From Microbispora sp. H13382 (lineage in GTDB: Bacteria > Actinomycetota > Actinomycetes > Streptosporangiales > Streptosporangiaceae), in contig NZ_JABBXA010000019.1 in assembly GCF_014161445.1 (NCBI RefSeq), positions 121,866 through 185,865 of the forward strand: a stretch of 64,000 nt of DNA. The letters are read 5' to 3'. This document shows, one piece after another, positions 18,201 through 27,285 of the stretch. The notes below the pieces were generated by a model, which was given only the letters and a program-made list of their open reading frames with translations, made no database searches and was not told the DNA's origin. Position 1 is the stretch's first letter. Each line of letters begins with the position of its first letter. Made by a program: the position numbers and the translations under genes.

Positions 18201-21200
18201 CGACGTCTACGGCCGTCCCCTCAAGGCGACCAACGCGCTCGGGCAGACCAGCACCACCGCCTACACCGACGCGCGCGGCCTGACCACGAAGGTGACGACC
18301 ACCAGCCCGCCCGCCAAGCCGGGCGACGCCTCGACGGCGCTGGTCACCGTCCAGGAGCTCGAACCCGCCTGGGGGCAGCAGACCGCGGAGATCGACGCCA
18401 ACGGGCTGCGTACCGAACTCGTCTACGACGGCCTCGGCCGGCTGCGCCAGGTGTGGCTGCCGAACCGCTCCAAAGGCAGCAACCCCTACCCCAACTACGA
18501 GTTCGACTACCGGGTCGCCGACGACAAGATCGTCGCGGTCACCACCAAGACGCTCACCGCCACCGGTGGCCAGCGGATCGCCGGGATCGAACTGCTCGAC
18601 GGCTGGCTCCGCACCCGGCAGACCCAGGCGCCGGGGCCCACCGGCCGCCTGATCACCGACACCATCTACGACGACCGCGGCCTCGTCGTCAGGACCCACG
18701 ACGCCTACCCCGCGTCGGGAGCCCCCGAGCCGGTGCTGTTCGGCGTGCTCACCCCCGGCAACATCGAGTCCCAGACGCGGACCGAGTACGACGGACTGGG
18801 CCGCAAGACCCTCGAACGGCTGATGGCCGGCAACGGCTCCCAGCCGGAACAGGAGAAATGGCGCACCACGTACAGCTACGGCGGCGGCAACCGTACCTCC
18901 GTCACGCCGCCGCAGGGCGGCACCCCCACCGCGGAGATCACCGATGCGCGCGGTCAGGTGATCGAGCGCCGCCAGTACAAGGCCGCCGGACAGTACGACG
19001 CCATCCGCTACACCTACACCCCGACCGGCGAACCGGCCTCGGTGACCGACCCTTCGGGCAACACCTGGACCAACACCTACGACCTGCGCGGTCGCAAGAT
19101 CAAGACAGTTGATCCCGACAAGGGCCCGACCTCCTACACCTACGACGACCTCGACAGGGAGACCTCGGTCACGGACGCCCGCGGCAAGAAGACCGTCACC
19201 ACCTACGACGGGCTCGGCCGCAAGACCGACACCCGCGAAGGTTCGGCCACCGGCACCAGGCTCACCTCGTTCACCTATGACTCCGTCCCCCTGGGCAAGG
19301 GCAAGCCGGCGACCGCCACCCGCCACCACGCGGGCGCGGACTACACCAGCGAGATCCGCCACTACGACCGGCTCGGGCGCGCCGACGTGAACGCCGTCAC
19401 GATCCCCTCGGCCCAGGGCGCCTTGGCGGGGACCTACGTCTTCTCCACCTCCTACAACCTGGACGGCACCGTCCAAGGGCAGGGACTGCCCGCGGCCGGC
19501 GGCCTGGCGGCGGAGAACCTCGTCTCCACCTACGACGACTTCCTGCGGCCCGTCCGCCTGACCGGCAACCTCGGCACCTACGTGGGCGCCACCGACTACA
19601 CGCCCACCGGCAAGCTCATGATGCTCGAGTTCGGCGCGACCACGGGCAAACGCGCCTGGCAGACCTTCACCTACGAGTGGGCGACCCAGCGGCCCGCGAC
19701 CACCCGTACGCTGCGGGAGAACGTCAGCGGCAGCGATCGGGACGCCACCTACCGCTATGACGACGCCGGGAACATCCGCTCCATCGCCGACGCCTCGCGG
19801 GACGGAGCCGACACCCAGTGCTTCTCCTATGACCCGTTGCGCCGGCTCACCGAGGCATGGACCCAGACCACGGCCACCTGCGACGCGGCTCCTCCCGCCA
19901 CGGTCGCCGGTGGCCCCGCCCCCTACTGGCAGACCTTCGGCTACGACACCGCGGGCAACCGCGTCTCCGAGACGCGTCACGGCGTCGCCGGACAGCCCGA
20001 CACCGTCCGCACCTACACCTACAGCCCCGCGGGCCAGGGCAACCGCCTGACCAAGATCGTCCAAAGCGGTGGGGGCGGTAGCCGCACCGACACCTACGCC
20101 TACGACGACACCGGCAACACCATCACGCGCACCGTCGGCGGTACGACCCGGACCTTCGACTGGGACGTCCAGGGCCAGCTCTCGAACATCGCCGAGAGCG
20201 GCGCGGCGGTCGAGTTCGTCTATGACGCCGACGGCAACCGCCTGATCAGAAAGGACGCGACCGCGGCCACCCTCTACCTACCGGGCACCGAGGTCCGCCT
20301 GAGCGCCGGGACGACGACCGCCACGCGCTACTACACCCACGCGGGCCGGACCGTTGCTCTCCGCACCACGACCGGCGTCACCTACCTGACGGAGGACCAC
20401 CAGGGCACCGCCCAGATCGCGATCGACGCCCAGACCCAGCAGAGCCGGGCTCGCAGGCTGGCCCCCTTCGGCGCCGAGCGGAGCACCCCGCCCGTCTGGC
20501 CGGGGGAGAAGGGCTTCGTCGGCGGCACGAAGGACCCCGCCGGTCTCATGCAACTCGGAGCGCGCGAATACGACCCGGACACCGGCAGGTTCATCTCCGT
20601 GGACCCGGTGCTGGACCTGACCGACGCGCAGCAGATGAACGGCTACACCTACGCCAACAGCAGCCCGGTCACCAACTCCGACCCCGACGGCAAGCTGTGC
20701 CGGCGGGTCAACGGGGACATGGAGTGCTCGAACGGCGATGGAGTCGTCCGCGTTCCCACCAAGCGCGGCTACAAGGTCATCGGGCCGTCCAAGCCACCGT
20801 GCTATCTCGTTCCCCGGGCCTGCGGCTGGTCACCGAGCGTCCCCCACTACAGGACGGCCCCACCCCCCCGTACGAGCATGACGCCCCCCATCCCGGCGCT
20901 GCAGCCCTACGTCACTCCGCCCCCTCCCAGCTTCTGGGGCGACCTCCGGGACGTGAACCAACCCTTGTTCGCCGCCTCGTTGGGCAGCGCCACGCTCGGC
21001 GAACTGATCAAGCTGCTCGGGCTGGGCAGCGTCAAGCTGGAGGACAAGCTCCTGGCCGGGCTCGGGCTGACCAAGCAGCAGGTGGAGACCCTGAGAAGGA
21101 CGTTCGCGCTGGTCCCCAGGGCGGAGCCCAAGCACAATCTGAGGTGGAAGGCGGCCAAGCGCGCGGGTGGCCTCAGCAGGTTCGGGGAGAAGGCCGCGAC

Positions 21201-21510
21201 CTTCGGGAAGTGGGCGGGCCGCGCGAGCGTCGCGGTCTCGGTGGTCGACGGTGGCTACGCGCAGTTCAAAGCCGACAGAAACCGCGACGATCTGTCCGGG
21301 AAGGACAAGACGGCCCGGGTGCTGACCCGAGGCTTTGTAGCGGGAGCGGGAGCCCATTTGGGATCCATGGCGGGGTACAAGGCCGGAGCGGGGTGCTTTG
21401 CGCTCGCAGTGATCTGCGCCCCTATCGGCTCGATCGCCGGTGGCGCCGCGGGCGGAGCGGTCGGCAGCGCCGCGGGCGGCTCGGCGGCGCGTTATTTGTT
21501 CGGCGGCTGA
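15199..21510 (+). CDS. Secreted RHS/YD-repeat protein with glycine-zipper tip
   Basis: The 2103-aa product begins with a basic segment and a hydrophobic signal or anchor. A SpvB/TcdB-like region follows (PELAITYSSGS), then many YD repeats (forms of YDxxGRxxxxTD) from about 18100 to 20300. The RHS core ends at REYDPDTGRFISVDP and DPDGK near 20695. The family builds a hollow shell that often carries a variable C-terminal toxin. Here the 271-residue tip has a Pro-rich linker and basic stretches. Its final 60 residues are extremely rich in Gly and Ala (GSIAGGAAGGAVGSAAGG), a glycine-zipper membrane-insertion pattern. No catalytic toxin motif is visible. No immunity gene follows: the next gene is convergent. 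The ATG at 15199 is chosen by its overlap with the leader ORF. Confidence 0.9.
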   Translation: MKTSMAQRRGEARSGRPQRTLRPGRLSRAVAAGMAAALTVTLTVTLSPPVTAAAAGPGRPKVDQPERTVAGRDLPARPRRSEPVGAPPPPALIDWPAADVAEADVPGRGAARAGTLPISLLPAAGAGTQAGRVRVRLLDRTAGHPAGADGIAFTVASSDAQTTGRVGVRLDYGRFAQAYGGSYGSRLRLWRLPSCALTSPGLPQCAKAAPLHARNDAAAGTLTTEVDAEPGGTLLVAAAGESGSQGDYSATSLSASATWEMGGNSGEFTWSYPMRVPPVPGELQPELAITYSSGSVDGRTGNTNAQPSWVGEGFDLWPGYIERRYKSCEDDGAAKDEFGNYPGDQCWGYDNATVTWNGRGGELIKAADGTWRTKFDDGTVFEKLTGATNGDDDGEYWKATTVDGIQYYFGLNRVPGWASGDPESDSAWTAPVFGDDSGEPCHKSSGFSSSWCQQAHRWNLDYVVGPDGNAMTYTYGKEINHYGRDLKSGDETPYTRGGYLKSISYGLRKDDLFATAPARVLFTTSERCLPDASFACDPDKIGDKPQYWWDVPWDLHCDAGQECKGTHGAVTPTFWSRKRLTKVTTQVIKADGTGYRDVDSWSLGHTWGLADVERDLLLSQIQHTGHVGGTPVTLPKVSFTHVQLPNRLDRTGDDILAYIRYRLGAIYDESGGQLDIAYSGADCSLSDLPTPETNTRRCFPVIWKPPGHEDEITDWFHKYVVTSVTSIDRTGLAPDMRTSYDYLGGAAWHFDDDDGLTREKHKTWSQWRGYGQVRTLTGTAAQSDTFYLRGMDGDRKSRSGGSKSVTVSDGEGGTYTDHDALSGFELKTVEYTGRGGTVHAKTVRTPWRVTTATRTRSWGTTTAEMTAPATERTWTVKDGGGWTETRTETEHEGSGPGIGRAIRVNDLGDVTTSADDRCTRATYADNVAAHLVSLPARVETVAVACTATVDRAKDVISDIRTYYDNGALGAAPSRGDPTKVEEIASHDGTKATYATEKQVTYDVYGRPLKATNALGQTSTTAYTDARGLTTKVTTTSPPAKPGDASTALVTVQELEPAWGQQTAEIDANGLRTELVYDGLGRLRQVWLPNRSKGSNPYPNYEFDYRVADDKIVAVTTKTLTATGGQRIAGIELLDGWLRTRQTQAPGPTGRLITDTIYDDRGLVVRTHDAYPASGAPEPVLFGVLTPGNIESQTRTEYDGLGRKTLERLMAGNGSQPEQEKWRTTYSYGGGNRTSVTPPQGGTPTAEITDARGQVIERRQYKAAGQYDAIRYTYTPTGEPASVTDPSGNTWTNTYDLRGRKIKTVDPDKGPTSYTYDDLDRETSVTDARGKKTVTTYDGLGRKTDTREGSATGTRLTSFTYDSVPLGKGKPATATRHHAGADYTSEIRHYDRLGRADVNAVTIPSAQGALAGTYVFSTSYNLDGTVQGQGLPAAGGLAAENLVSTYDDFLRPVRLTGNLGTYVGATDYTPTGKLMMLEFGATTGKRAWQTFTYEWATQRPATTRTLRENVSGSDRDATYRYDDAGNIRSIADASRDGADTQCFSYDPLRRLTEAWTQTTATCDAAPPATVAGGPAPYWQTFGYDTAGNRVSETRHGVAGQPDTVRTYTYSPAGQGNRLTKIVQSGGGGSRTDTYAYDDTGNTITRTVGGTTRTFDWDVQGQLSNIAESGAAVEFVYDADGNRLIRKDATAATLYLPGTEVRLSAGTTTATRYYTHAGRTVALRTTTGVTYLTEDHQGTAQIAIDAQTQQSRARRLAPFGAERSTPPVWPGEKGFVGGTKDPAGLMQLGAREYDPDTGRFISVDPVLDLTDAQQMNGYTYANSSPVTNSDPDGKLCRRVNGDMECSNGDGVVRVPTKRGYKVIGPSKPPCYLVPRACGWSPSVPHYRTAPPPRTSMTPPIPALQPYVTPPPPSFWGDLRDVNQPLFAASLGSATLGELIKLLGLGSVKLEDKLLAGLGLTKQQVETLRRTFALVPRAEPKHNLRWKAAKRAGGLSRFGEKAATFGKWAGRASVAVSVVDGGYAQFKADRNRDDLSGKDKTARVLTRGFVAGAGAHLGSMAGYKAGAGCFALAVICAPIGSIAGGAAGGAVGSAAGGSAARYLFGG

Positions 21511-21517
21511 CGCCGAA

Positions 21518-21548
21518 GCCCCGGTGCCGTCGGGCACGGCACCGGGGC
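21518..21548 (+). terminator. Rho-independent terminator of the RHS gene
   Basis: A perfect 13-bp stem (GCCCCGGTGCCGT with its complement) and a 5-base loop begin 8 bases after the RHS stop codon. A T-tract is absent, as is common for actinobacterial terminators. It also faces the convergent hydrolase gene and may serve both strands. Confidence 0.8.
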
Positions 21549-21664
21549 CTCGCGGCGTTCGGCGCAGCGGAAGTCGGCTACCGGCTGAACGGAGGCGCGC
21601 TGAGCGGCCGGGTCGTGGCCCACGGTGCGGCGGGGTGTTCCGCACCGCGGGCCGCGGGTGCGGG

Positions 21665-23495
<1,831 letters not shown>

Positions 23496-24458
23496 TCAGC
23501 CGTCCCCGCCACCCGGGGCCGGAACGGAGTTCTCCGATGCCTGGAAGTGGGTGATCCAGGACGCGGCGTCCGGCCAGTACGGTGTCGCGACCTGGATGAG
23601 CCGCGCCTCGGCGAGCGAGCCGAGAGCGGAGTGGATCTCCAGCATGAGATTCCTGGCGGCCTCGCGGGGCCACGGTGCCGGCAGGAGGTGCTCGGGAAGG
23701 TTCGGGTCGATGTCGGGGAACTTCCGCCAGGAATCCATGACAGAGGTCCGCGCCACCAGCGCCCGCGTCGCGTCGATCTGCCCATTGCGGACGGCCACCC
23801 GCAGGTCCGCGTACCGCGCGATGAAGGCCTCGTAGGCCGAGGCGAGGCCGGCCAGGTCGTAGGCGGCGGCCGGACCGTGCGGGCCGGCCTCCTCGTCGAA
23901 CCGGGTGTGCATCACCGACCATCGACCACCGTCGACGTCGTCCAGGATGTCGTGCAGCGCCTGGGTCGCCGGACCGGAGTCGGATCCGGGCCGGATCCAC
24001 ACGCTGTCGTACAGCCGCGCGAAACCCAGCGCTCCCAGAGCCTTGCGAACCGCGTGCCGTGGGGCCTGGCCGGACTGTGCCTGACCGGATTGGGGGATCG
24101 AGAAGGAGACGGTCACCCAGTCGCCGGTCCACCGCGGCGGGCGTGCGCCGAAGCTCAGGAAATGATCCATCCGGGACCGATGCCTGGCGATCGCCTGAGG
24201 CGTGAGGTGGTACACGGGTGGCCGTCCAGATCCCCGTACGGCGATCAGGCCACGCTTGGTCAGCCGGGACAACGCGGCCCGCGCGCTGGACTCGCTGATG
24301 CCGAACTCCTTGAGCATCGCGACCACCGCCATCGACGGAAGGCCGGCGTCCGAGGAGTCGAGGTACTCACCGAGCAAGGTCGTCAGCAGGTGCTGTGGGT
24401 TGGGGCCGGCCTGCGCCCGTGGGATTCCGGCGTCGTCCGGAGGCACATGGACACTCAC
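23496..24458 (-). CDS. PaaX-family transcriptional regulator
   Basis: The protein has about 320 aa from a GTG at 24458; an upstream ATG at 24545 is in frame but its residues look non-native, and there is no strong ribosome-binding site. The N-terminal winged helix contains ESSARAALSRLTKRGLI, the typical PaaX DNA-binding box. The central and C-terminal parts follow the PaaX fold (Tyr/Trp-rich, LYDSVWIRPG, WITHFQ end). PaaX proteins repress aromatic-acid or related catabolic genes and respond to acyl-CoA ligands. No catabolic operon is adjacent, so its target is unknown. Confidence 0.85.
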   Translation of the reverse strand: MSVHVPPDDAGIPRAQAGPNPQHLLTTLLGEYLDSSDAGLPSMAVVAMLKEFGISESSARAALSRLTKRGLIAVRGSGRPPVYHLTPQAIARHRSRMDHFLSFGARPPRWTGDWVTVSFSIPQSGQAQSGQAPRHAVRKALGALGFARLYDSVWIRPGSDSGPATQALHDILDDVDGGRWSVMHTRFDEEAGPHGPAAAYDLAGLASAYEAFIARYADLRVAVRNGQIDATRALVARTSVMDSWRKFPDIDPNLPEHLLPAPWPREAARNLMLEIHSALGSLAEARLIQVATPYWPDAASWITHFQASENSVPAPGGGDG

Positions 24459-24602
24459 GTCATCAGCTTGCCCCACGACAACGCCCTCACCGAACGACTC
24501 CGGTCGCGCACCGCCGCCCTGGAGTGCCTCCCGGGCCCGGATCACCCCGGCGAACCCGAAGCCCGCCCGGCGCGCGCATCAGGCGGCCGTGGGCCCGTCC
24601 GC

Positions 24603-24690
24603 GTCATACGGCTGCGCTCTGTCACACGGCTGCGCTCTGTCATACGGCTGCGCTCTGTCATACGGCTGCGCTCTGTCATACGGCTGCGCC
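24603..24690. repeat. 18-bp tandem array, about 4.9 copies
   Basis: Units GTCATACGGCTGCGCTCT run head to tail at 24603, 24621 (one base changed), 24639, 24657 and 24675 (partial). The stop codon of the HxlR gene lies inside the last unit (24676-24678). The period of 18 would encode a hexapeptide repeat (QPYDRA) in another minus-strand frame. The array is not a CRISPR, having no spacers. Confidence 0.9.
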
Positions 24691-25128
24691 GGGGCCGGGC
24701 AGCAGGTCGACGTCGCCGGCGTGCATCGGCTCGCCGCAGTGGGCGCAGCGCAGGTCGACACCGCTGATCTCACCGCACGCGTGGTGGCGGTAGAGCACCG
24801 GCGGACCGGCCTCACCCGCGAGCCACCTGTCGCCCCAGCCGGCCATGACCATGAGCAGGTCGACGAGTTCGGTGCCCTTCTGCGTCAGGTGGTACTCGTG
24901 CCGCGGCCGCTGGTCGTAGGGACGGCGTTCCAGCACACCCTGGCCGACGAGGTGGTTCAGCCGCTCGGTCAGCACCTTACGTGAGATCCCGAGGTCGGCC
25001 TGGATCTGTTCGAACCGGGTGAGCCCGACCCACACGTCACGCAGGATCAGCGGCGACCAGGGCTCCCCGATGACGTCGAGCGTGCGCGCGATGGAGCACG
25101 CCATCTCGCCGAAGTTCGTGCGCTGCAT
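24676..25128 (-). CDS. HxlR-family winged-helix regulator
   Basis: This 150-aa protein starts at ATG 25128. The HxlR core is clear: a Cys early (MACSIARTL), W(S)PLILRDV, a winged helix FEQIQADLGISRKVLTERL, and a C-terminal zinc-ribbon-like tail with CGEI and CAHCGEP. Family members sense aldehydes or redox state through the early Cys. It is divergent from the DHFR-like gene, with palindromic sites between them, so it most likely represses that operon and itself. Its last codons fall in the 18-bp tandem array, so repeat number could alter the C-terminus. Confidence 0.9.
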   Translation of the reverse strand: MQRTNFGEMACSIARTLDVIGEPWSPLILRDVWVGLTRFEQIQADLGISRKVLTERLNHLVGQGVLERRPYDQRPRHEYHLTQKGTELVDLLMVMAGWGDRWLAGEAGPPVLYRHHACGEISGVDLRCAHCGEPMHAGDVDLLPGPGAAV

Positions 25129-25149
25129 GAATCCAGTCTACCAATTGGG

Positions 25150-25201
25150 GTTCCCTTAGGGAACTTCGGAGTGCTACATTTATCGAGTCTCTTAAGGGAA
25201 C
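25150..25201. promoter_or_regulatory. Probable HxlR operators in divergent promoter
   Basis: GTTCCCTTAGGGAAC at 25150-25164 is a perfect palindrome around a central base. A related imperfect copy (GTCTCTTAAGGGAAC) lies at 25187-25201, 37 bases away start to start. Both sit in the 97-base gap between the HxlR gene and the DHFR-like gene, where the regulator's own sites are expected. Confidence 0.7.
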
Positions 25202-25225
25202 TCAAATGGAGGAGGGTGCATCGAG

Positions 25226-25819
25226 ATGAGCAAGGTCATCGGCGCCCATGCCGTGTCGGTCGACGGATACATCACCGGTCGCGACCCCCGTGCCGGGCGC
25301 GGGCTCGGCGACGGGGCGATGCTCTTCGACTGGTACTTCGACGGCGACACGCCCAGCCGGGTGTTCGACGGGTTCCGGCTGAGCGAGCCCAGTGCCCGGG
25401 TCTTCGACGCTCTCGCCGCACGGGTGGGCGCCGTCGTGGCGGGACGCAACACCTATGAGGACTCCGACGGCTTCGGCGGCGGCGGCCCCCACCCGGCGGC
25501 CCGGCTGTTCGTCCTGAGCCACCGGCCGATGCCGAAGATGAGCGAGCGGCAGACCCTCGTCGGCACCGGCATCCAGGACGCGATCGCGGCGGCCCGTGCG
25601 GCGGCCGGCGGCAAGGACGTCGGCCTCATGGGCGGCGGCGTCGTGACCGAGGCGCTGAAGGCGGGTCTGGTCGACGAGGTGATCCTCCATCAGGTGCCGA
25701 TCCTGCTCGGCCACGGCCGGCCCTTCTTCCAGCCGCTCCCCGGGCATGTGCGCCTCCGCCTCGTCGAGGCCGTCCCGGCGCCCGGTGTCACCCACCTTCG
25801 TTACGAGGTCGAACGATGA
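25226..25819 (+). CDS. Dihydrofolate reductase/RibD C-terminal-like protein
   Basis: This 197-aa cytosolic protein starts at ATG 25226 after GGAGG. It shows the RibD_C/DHFR-like fold: SVDGYITG at the start, VVAGRNTYE in the middle, and GLMGGGVVTEALKAGLVDEV as the nucleotide-binding turn. The C-terminus matches the family (LRLVEAVPAPGVTHLRYEV). Members of this widespread actinobacterial group are NADPH-binding reductases of unknown substrate. It is the first gene after the HxlR operators. The next gene follows closely, possibly coupled by an ATGA at 25816-25819. Confidence 0.88.
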   Translation: MSKVIGAHAVSVDGYITGRDPRAGRGLGDGAMLFDWYFDGDTPSRVFDGFRLSEPSARVFDALAARVGAVVAGRNTYEDSDGFGGGGPHPAARLFVLSHRPMPKMSERQTLVGTGIQDAIAAARAAAGGKDVGLMGGGVVTEALKAGLVDEVILHQVPILLGHGRPFFQPLPGHVRLRLVEAVPAPGVTHLRYEVER

Positions 25820-25881
25820 CCTCGTCGCCCGCGGACGATCACCACCAGAAGCCCGCCCACAACCCACGCCAGGAGATGACC

Positions 25882-26268
25882 ATGACGCTCGACCCCGCTG
25901 TGCGCCGCGTGCTCGACGGCACCCCGCTCGCCCACCTCGCCAGCGTCCTGCCCGATGGCGCCCCCCACACCGTCCCGGTCTGGATCGGGACGCACGGCGA
26001 CCACATCGTGTTCCTCACCGGTCCGGACTCGCGCAAAGCCCGCAACCTGCGCCGCGACCCGCGGGTCGCGCTCTCCCTGACCCCGCCCGGCGACCCGTTC
26101 CAGCCGGTCGTCGTCCGCGGCCGCGTCGTCGAGTGGCTCGAAGGCGACGCCGCCTGGACGATCGTCGACCAGCTGGCCGTCAAGTACATCGGCCGGCCGT
26201 ACTCGCGAGACGAGGAGCGCGTCGTCGCGGTCATCGAGCCCGAGCGGCAGACGGTGGGCCTCACGTGA
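25882..26268 (+). CDS. PPOX-class F420-dependent oxidoreductase
   Basis: The protein has 128 aa from ATG 25882, preceded by AGGAG at a 6-base spacing. Another ATG (25816) overlaps the previous stop and would add 22 poorly conserved residues. The split-barrel fold is recognisable from LAHLASVLPDGAPHTVPVW, KARNLRRDPRVALSL and the terminal YIGRPY region. Family members reduce substrates with F420H2 or FMN. It follows the DHFR-like gene in the HxlR-controlled unit. Confidence 0.88.
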   Translation: MTLDPAVRRVLDGTPLAHLASVLPDGAPHTVPVWIGTHGDHIVFLTGPDSRKARNLRRDPRVALSLTPPGDPFQPVVVRGRVVEWLEGDAAWTIVDQLAVKYIGRPYSRDEERVVAVIEPERQTVGLT

Positions 26269-26343
26269 ACGGCGACCGCCTGGCCGGCGTGCGGCGAGTC
26301 GGTCCCCTCGGCTCGGGCATCTCACGAGCCAGGACATGACGCG

Positions 26344-26369
26344 GGGGTCCCGGTGTGAGCCGAGACCCC
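26344..26369. terminator. Bidirectional terminator candidate
   Basis: GGGGTC and GACCCC close a stem extended by CGG and CCG with one mismatch and a short loop. It lies between the convergent PPOX and lectin genes and can serve both. Confidence 0.6.
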
Positions 26370-26457
26370 TGCTTTCGGCGCCCCTTACCTTCTCCTCATC
26401 CGTACGGCCGGGCCGCGAGGGGCCGTTTTCCAGGGGAGGCCGTTCGCTCTTCCAGGA

Positions 26458-27057
26458 TCAGTAGAACACCTGGTTTGGGGAGCTCGTGCATGACCAGAGT
26501 TGAAGCGGTGTCCCCGCTGCGGTCTGTCCGTCCCGGACGTCCAGACAGTAATTCGAGTCGTCCATACGGATCGCCTGCCCCGTCTTGATCCCGTCAGGTG
26601 TGTTCACGAGACCCAGGCCCATCAGCACCCAGCGCTGCCTGTAACCATCGGAGCTGCAGGTGTATTGCCGCACGGCGACGTAGTTGCCTAACTCGGGTAC
26701 GCCGAGACATTTGCCGGTGTAATAGTTCTTCATCTGGAACGCGTACGAGCCGTCGGCGAAAGTTATCTTGTGCAGGCACCAGTACTGGCTTTCTCCGTTG
26801 TACCAGTCCCAGATGTGGGCCTGGACGCCGTCGTCCTTCCACGGCCCCTGAATATCGATGGGCATTCGGTGTTGTTGCGCCCTGCCGGCCGTCGCCGCCG
26901 CCCACCAGTGCGCCTTGTCCTGGTGATTCCAGTAGGAACCGTACCTGGAGGAGCAGATGCTGGTGGCGGCCTGCGCCGGTTGGGCGGCGGCCATCGGCAG
27001 GGAGAGACCTGCGATCGTGACGACGAGCGTCGTCAGTACGCGGAGGAACTTGCTCAC
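26458..27057 (-). CDS. Secreted ricin-type lectin-like protein
   Basis: The GTG at 27057 is preceded by GGAAGGA at 7 bases and gives 199 aa. A much longer in-frame extension has no support. A signal peptide (VSKFLRVLTTLVV core, ending AQAA) is followed by a beta-trefoil with Cys-containing repeats (CLHK, CLGV, CLDVRDG) and a final QLWSC motif. Such domains bind carbohydrates. No catalytic domain is visible. It is divergent from the AfsR-type regulator. Confidence 0.8.
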   Translation of the reverse strand: MSKFLRVLTTLVVTIAGLSLPMAAAQPAQAATSICSSRYGSYWNHQDKAHWWAAATAGRAQQHRMPIDIQGPWKDDGVQAHIWDWYNGESQYWCLHKITFADGSYAFQMKNYYTGKCLGVPELGNYVAVRQYTCSSDGYRQRWVLMGLGLVNTPDGIKTGQAIRMDDSNYCLDVRDGQTAAGTPLQLWSCTSSPNQVFY

Positions 27058-27285
27058 GCCTGAATCCTTCCGTCGAGGTGTTTCGCTCAGGTGTGGTGCG
27101 ACGACGATCGGGACGGAACAAGCACGCGGAGTAGCTCCCTGAATCGTGGGTTGTTTCGCCGTCTGCCTGTTCTGTGTCGATGGTGAGCCGTGGCGGTTGT
27201 ATGGCGGTAGCGCGGCGGTTGCGCGCCGGTTGTCTCCTTCCTTGACGATTTGACTCATCGCAGTCAGATTCGGGGATGTCATCCG

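Noticed and set aside
16045..20064. 1339-aa open frame antisense to the RHS gene
   Set aside because: It is a codon-bias shadow of a GC-rich gene: Gly/Val/Arg-rich, no domain, no ribosome-binding site.
24603..24690. CRISPR array
   Set aside because: Units are contiguous without spacers and no cas genes are present.
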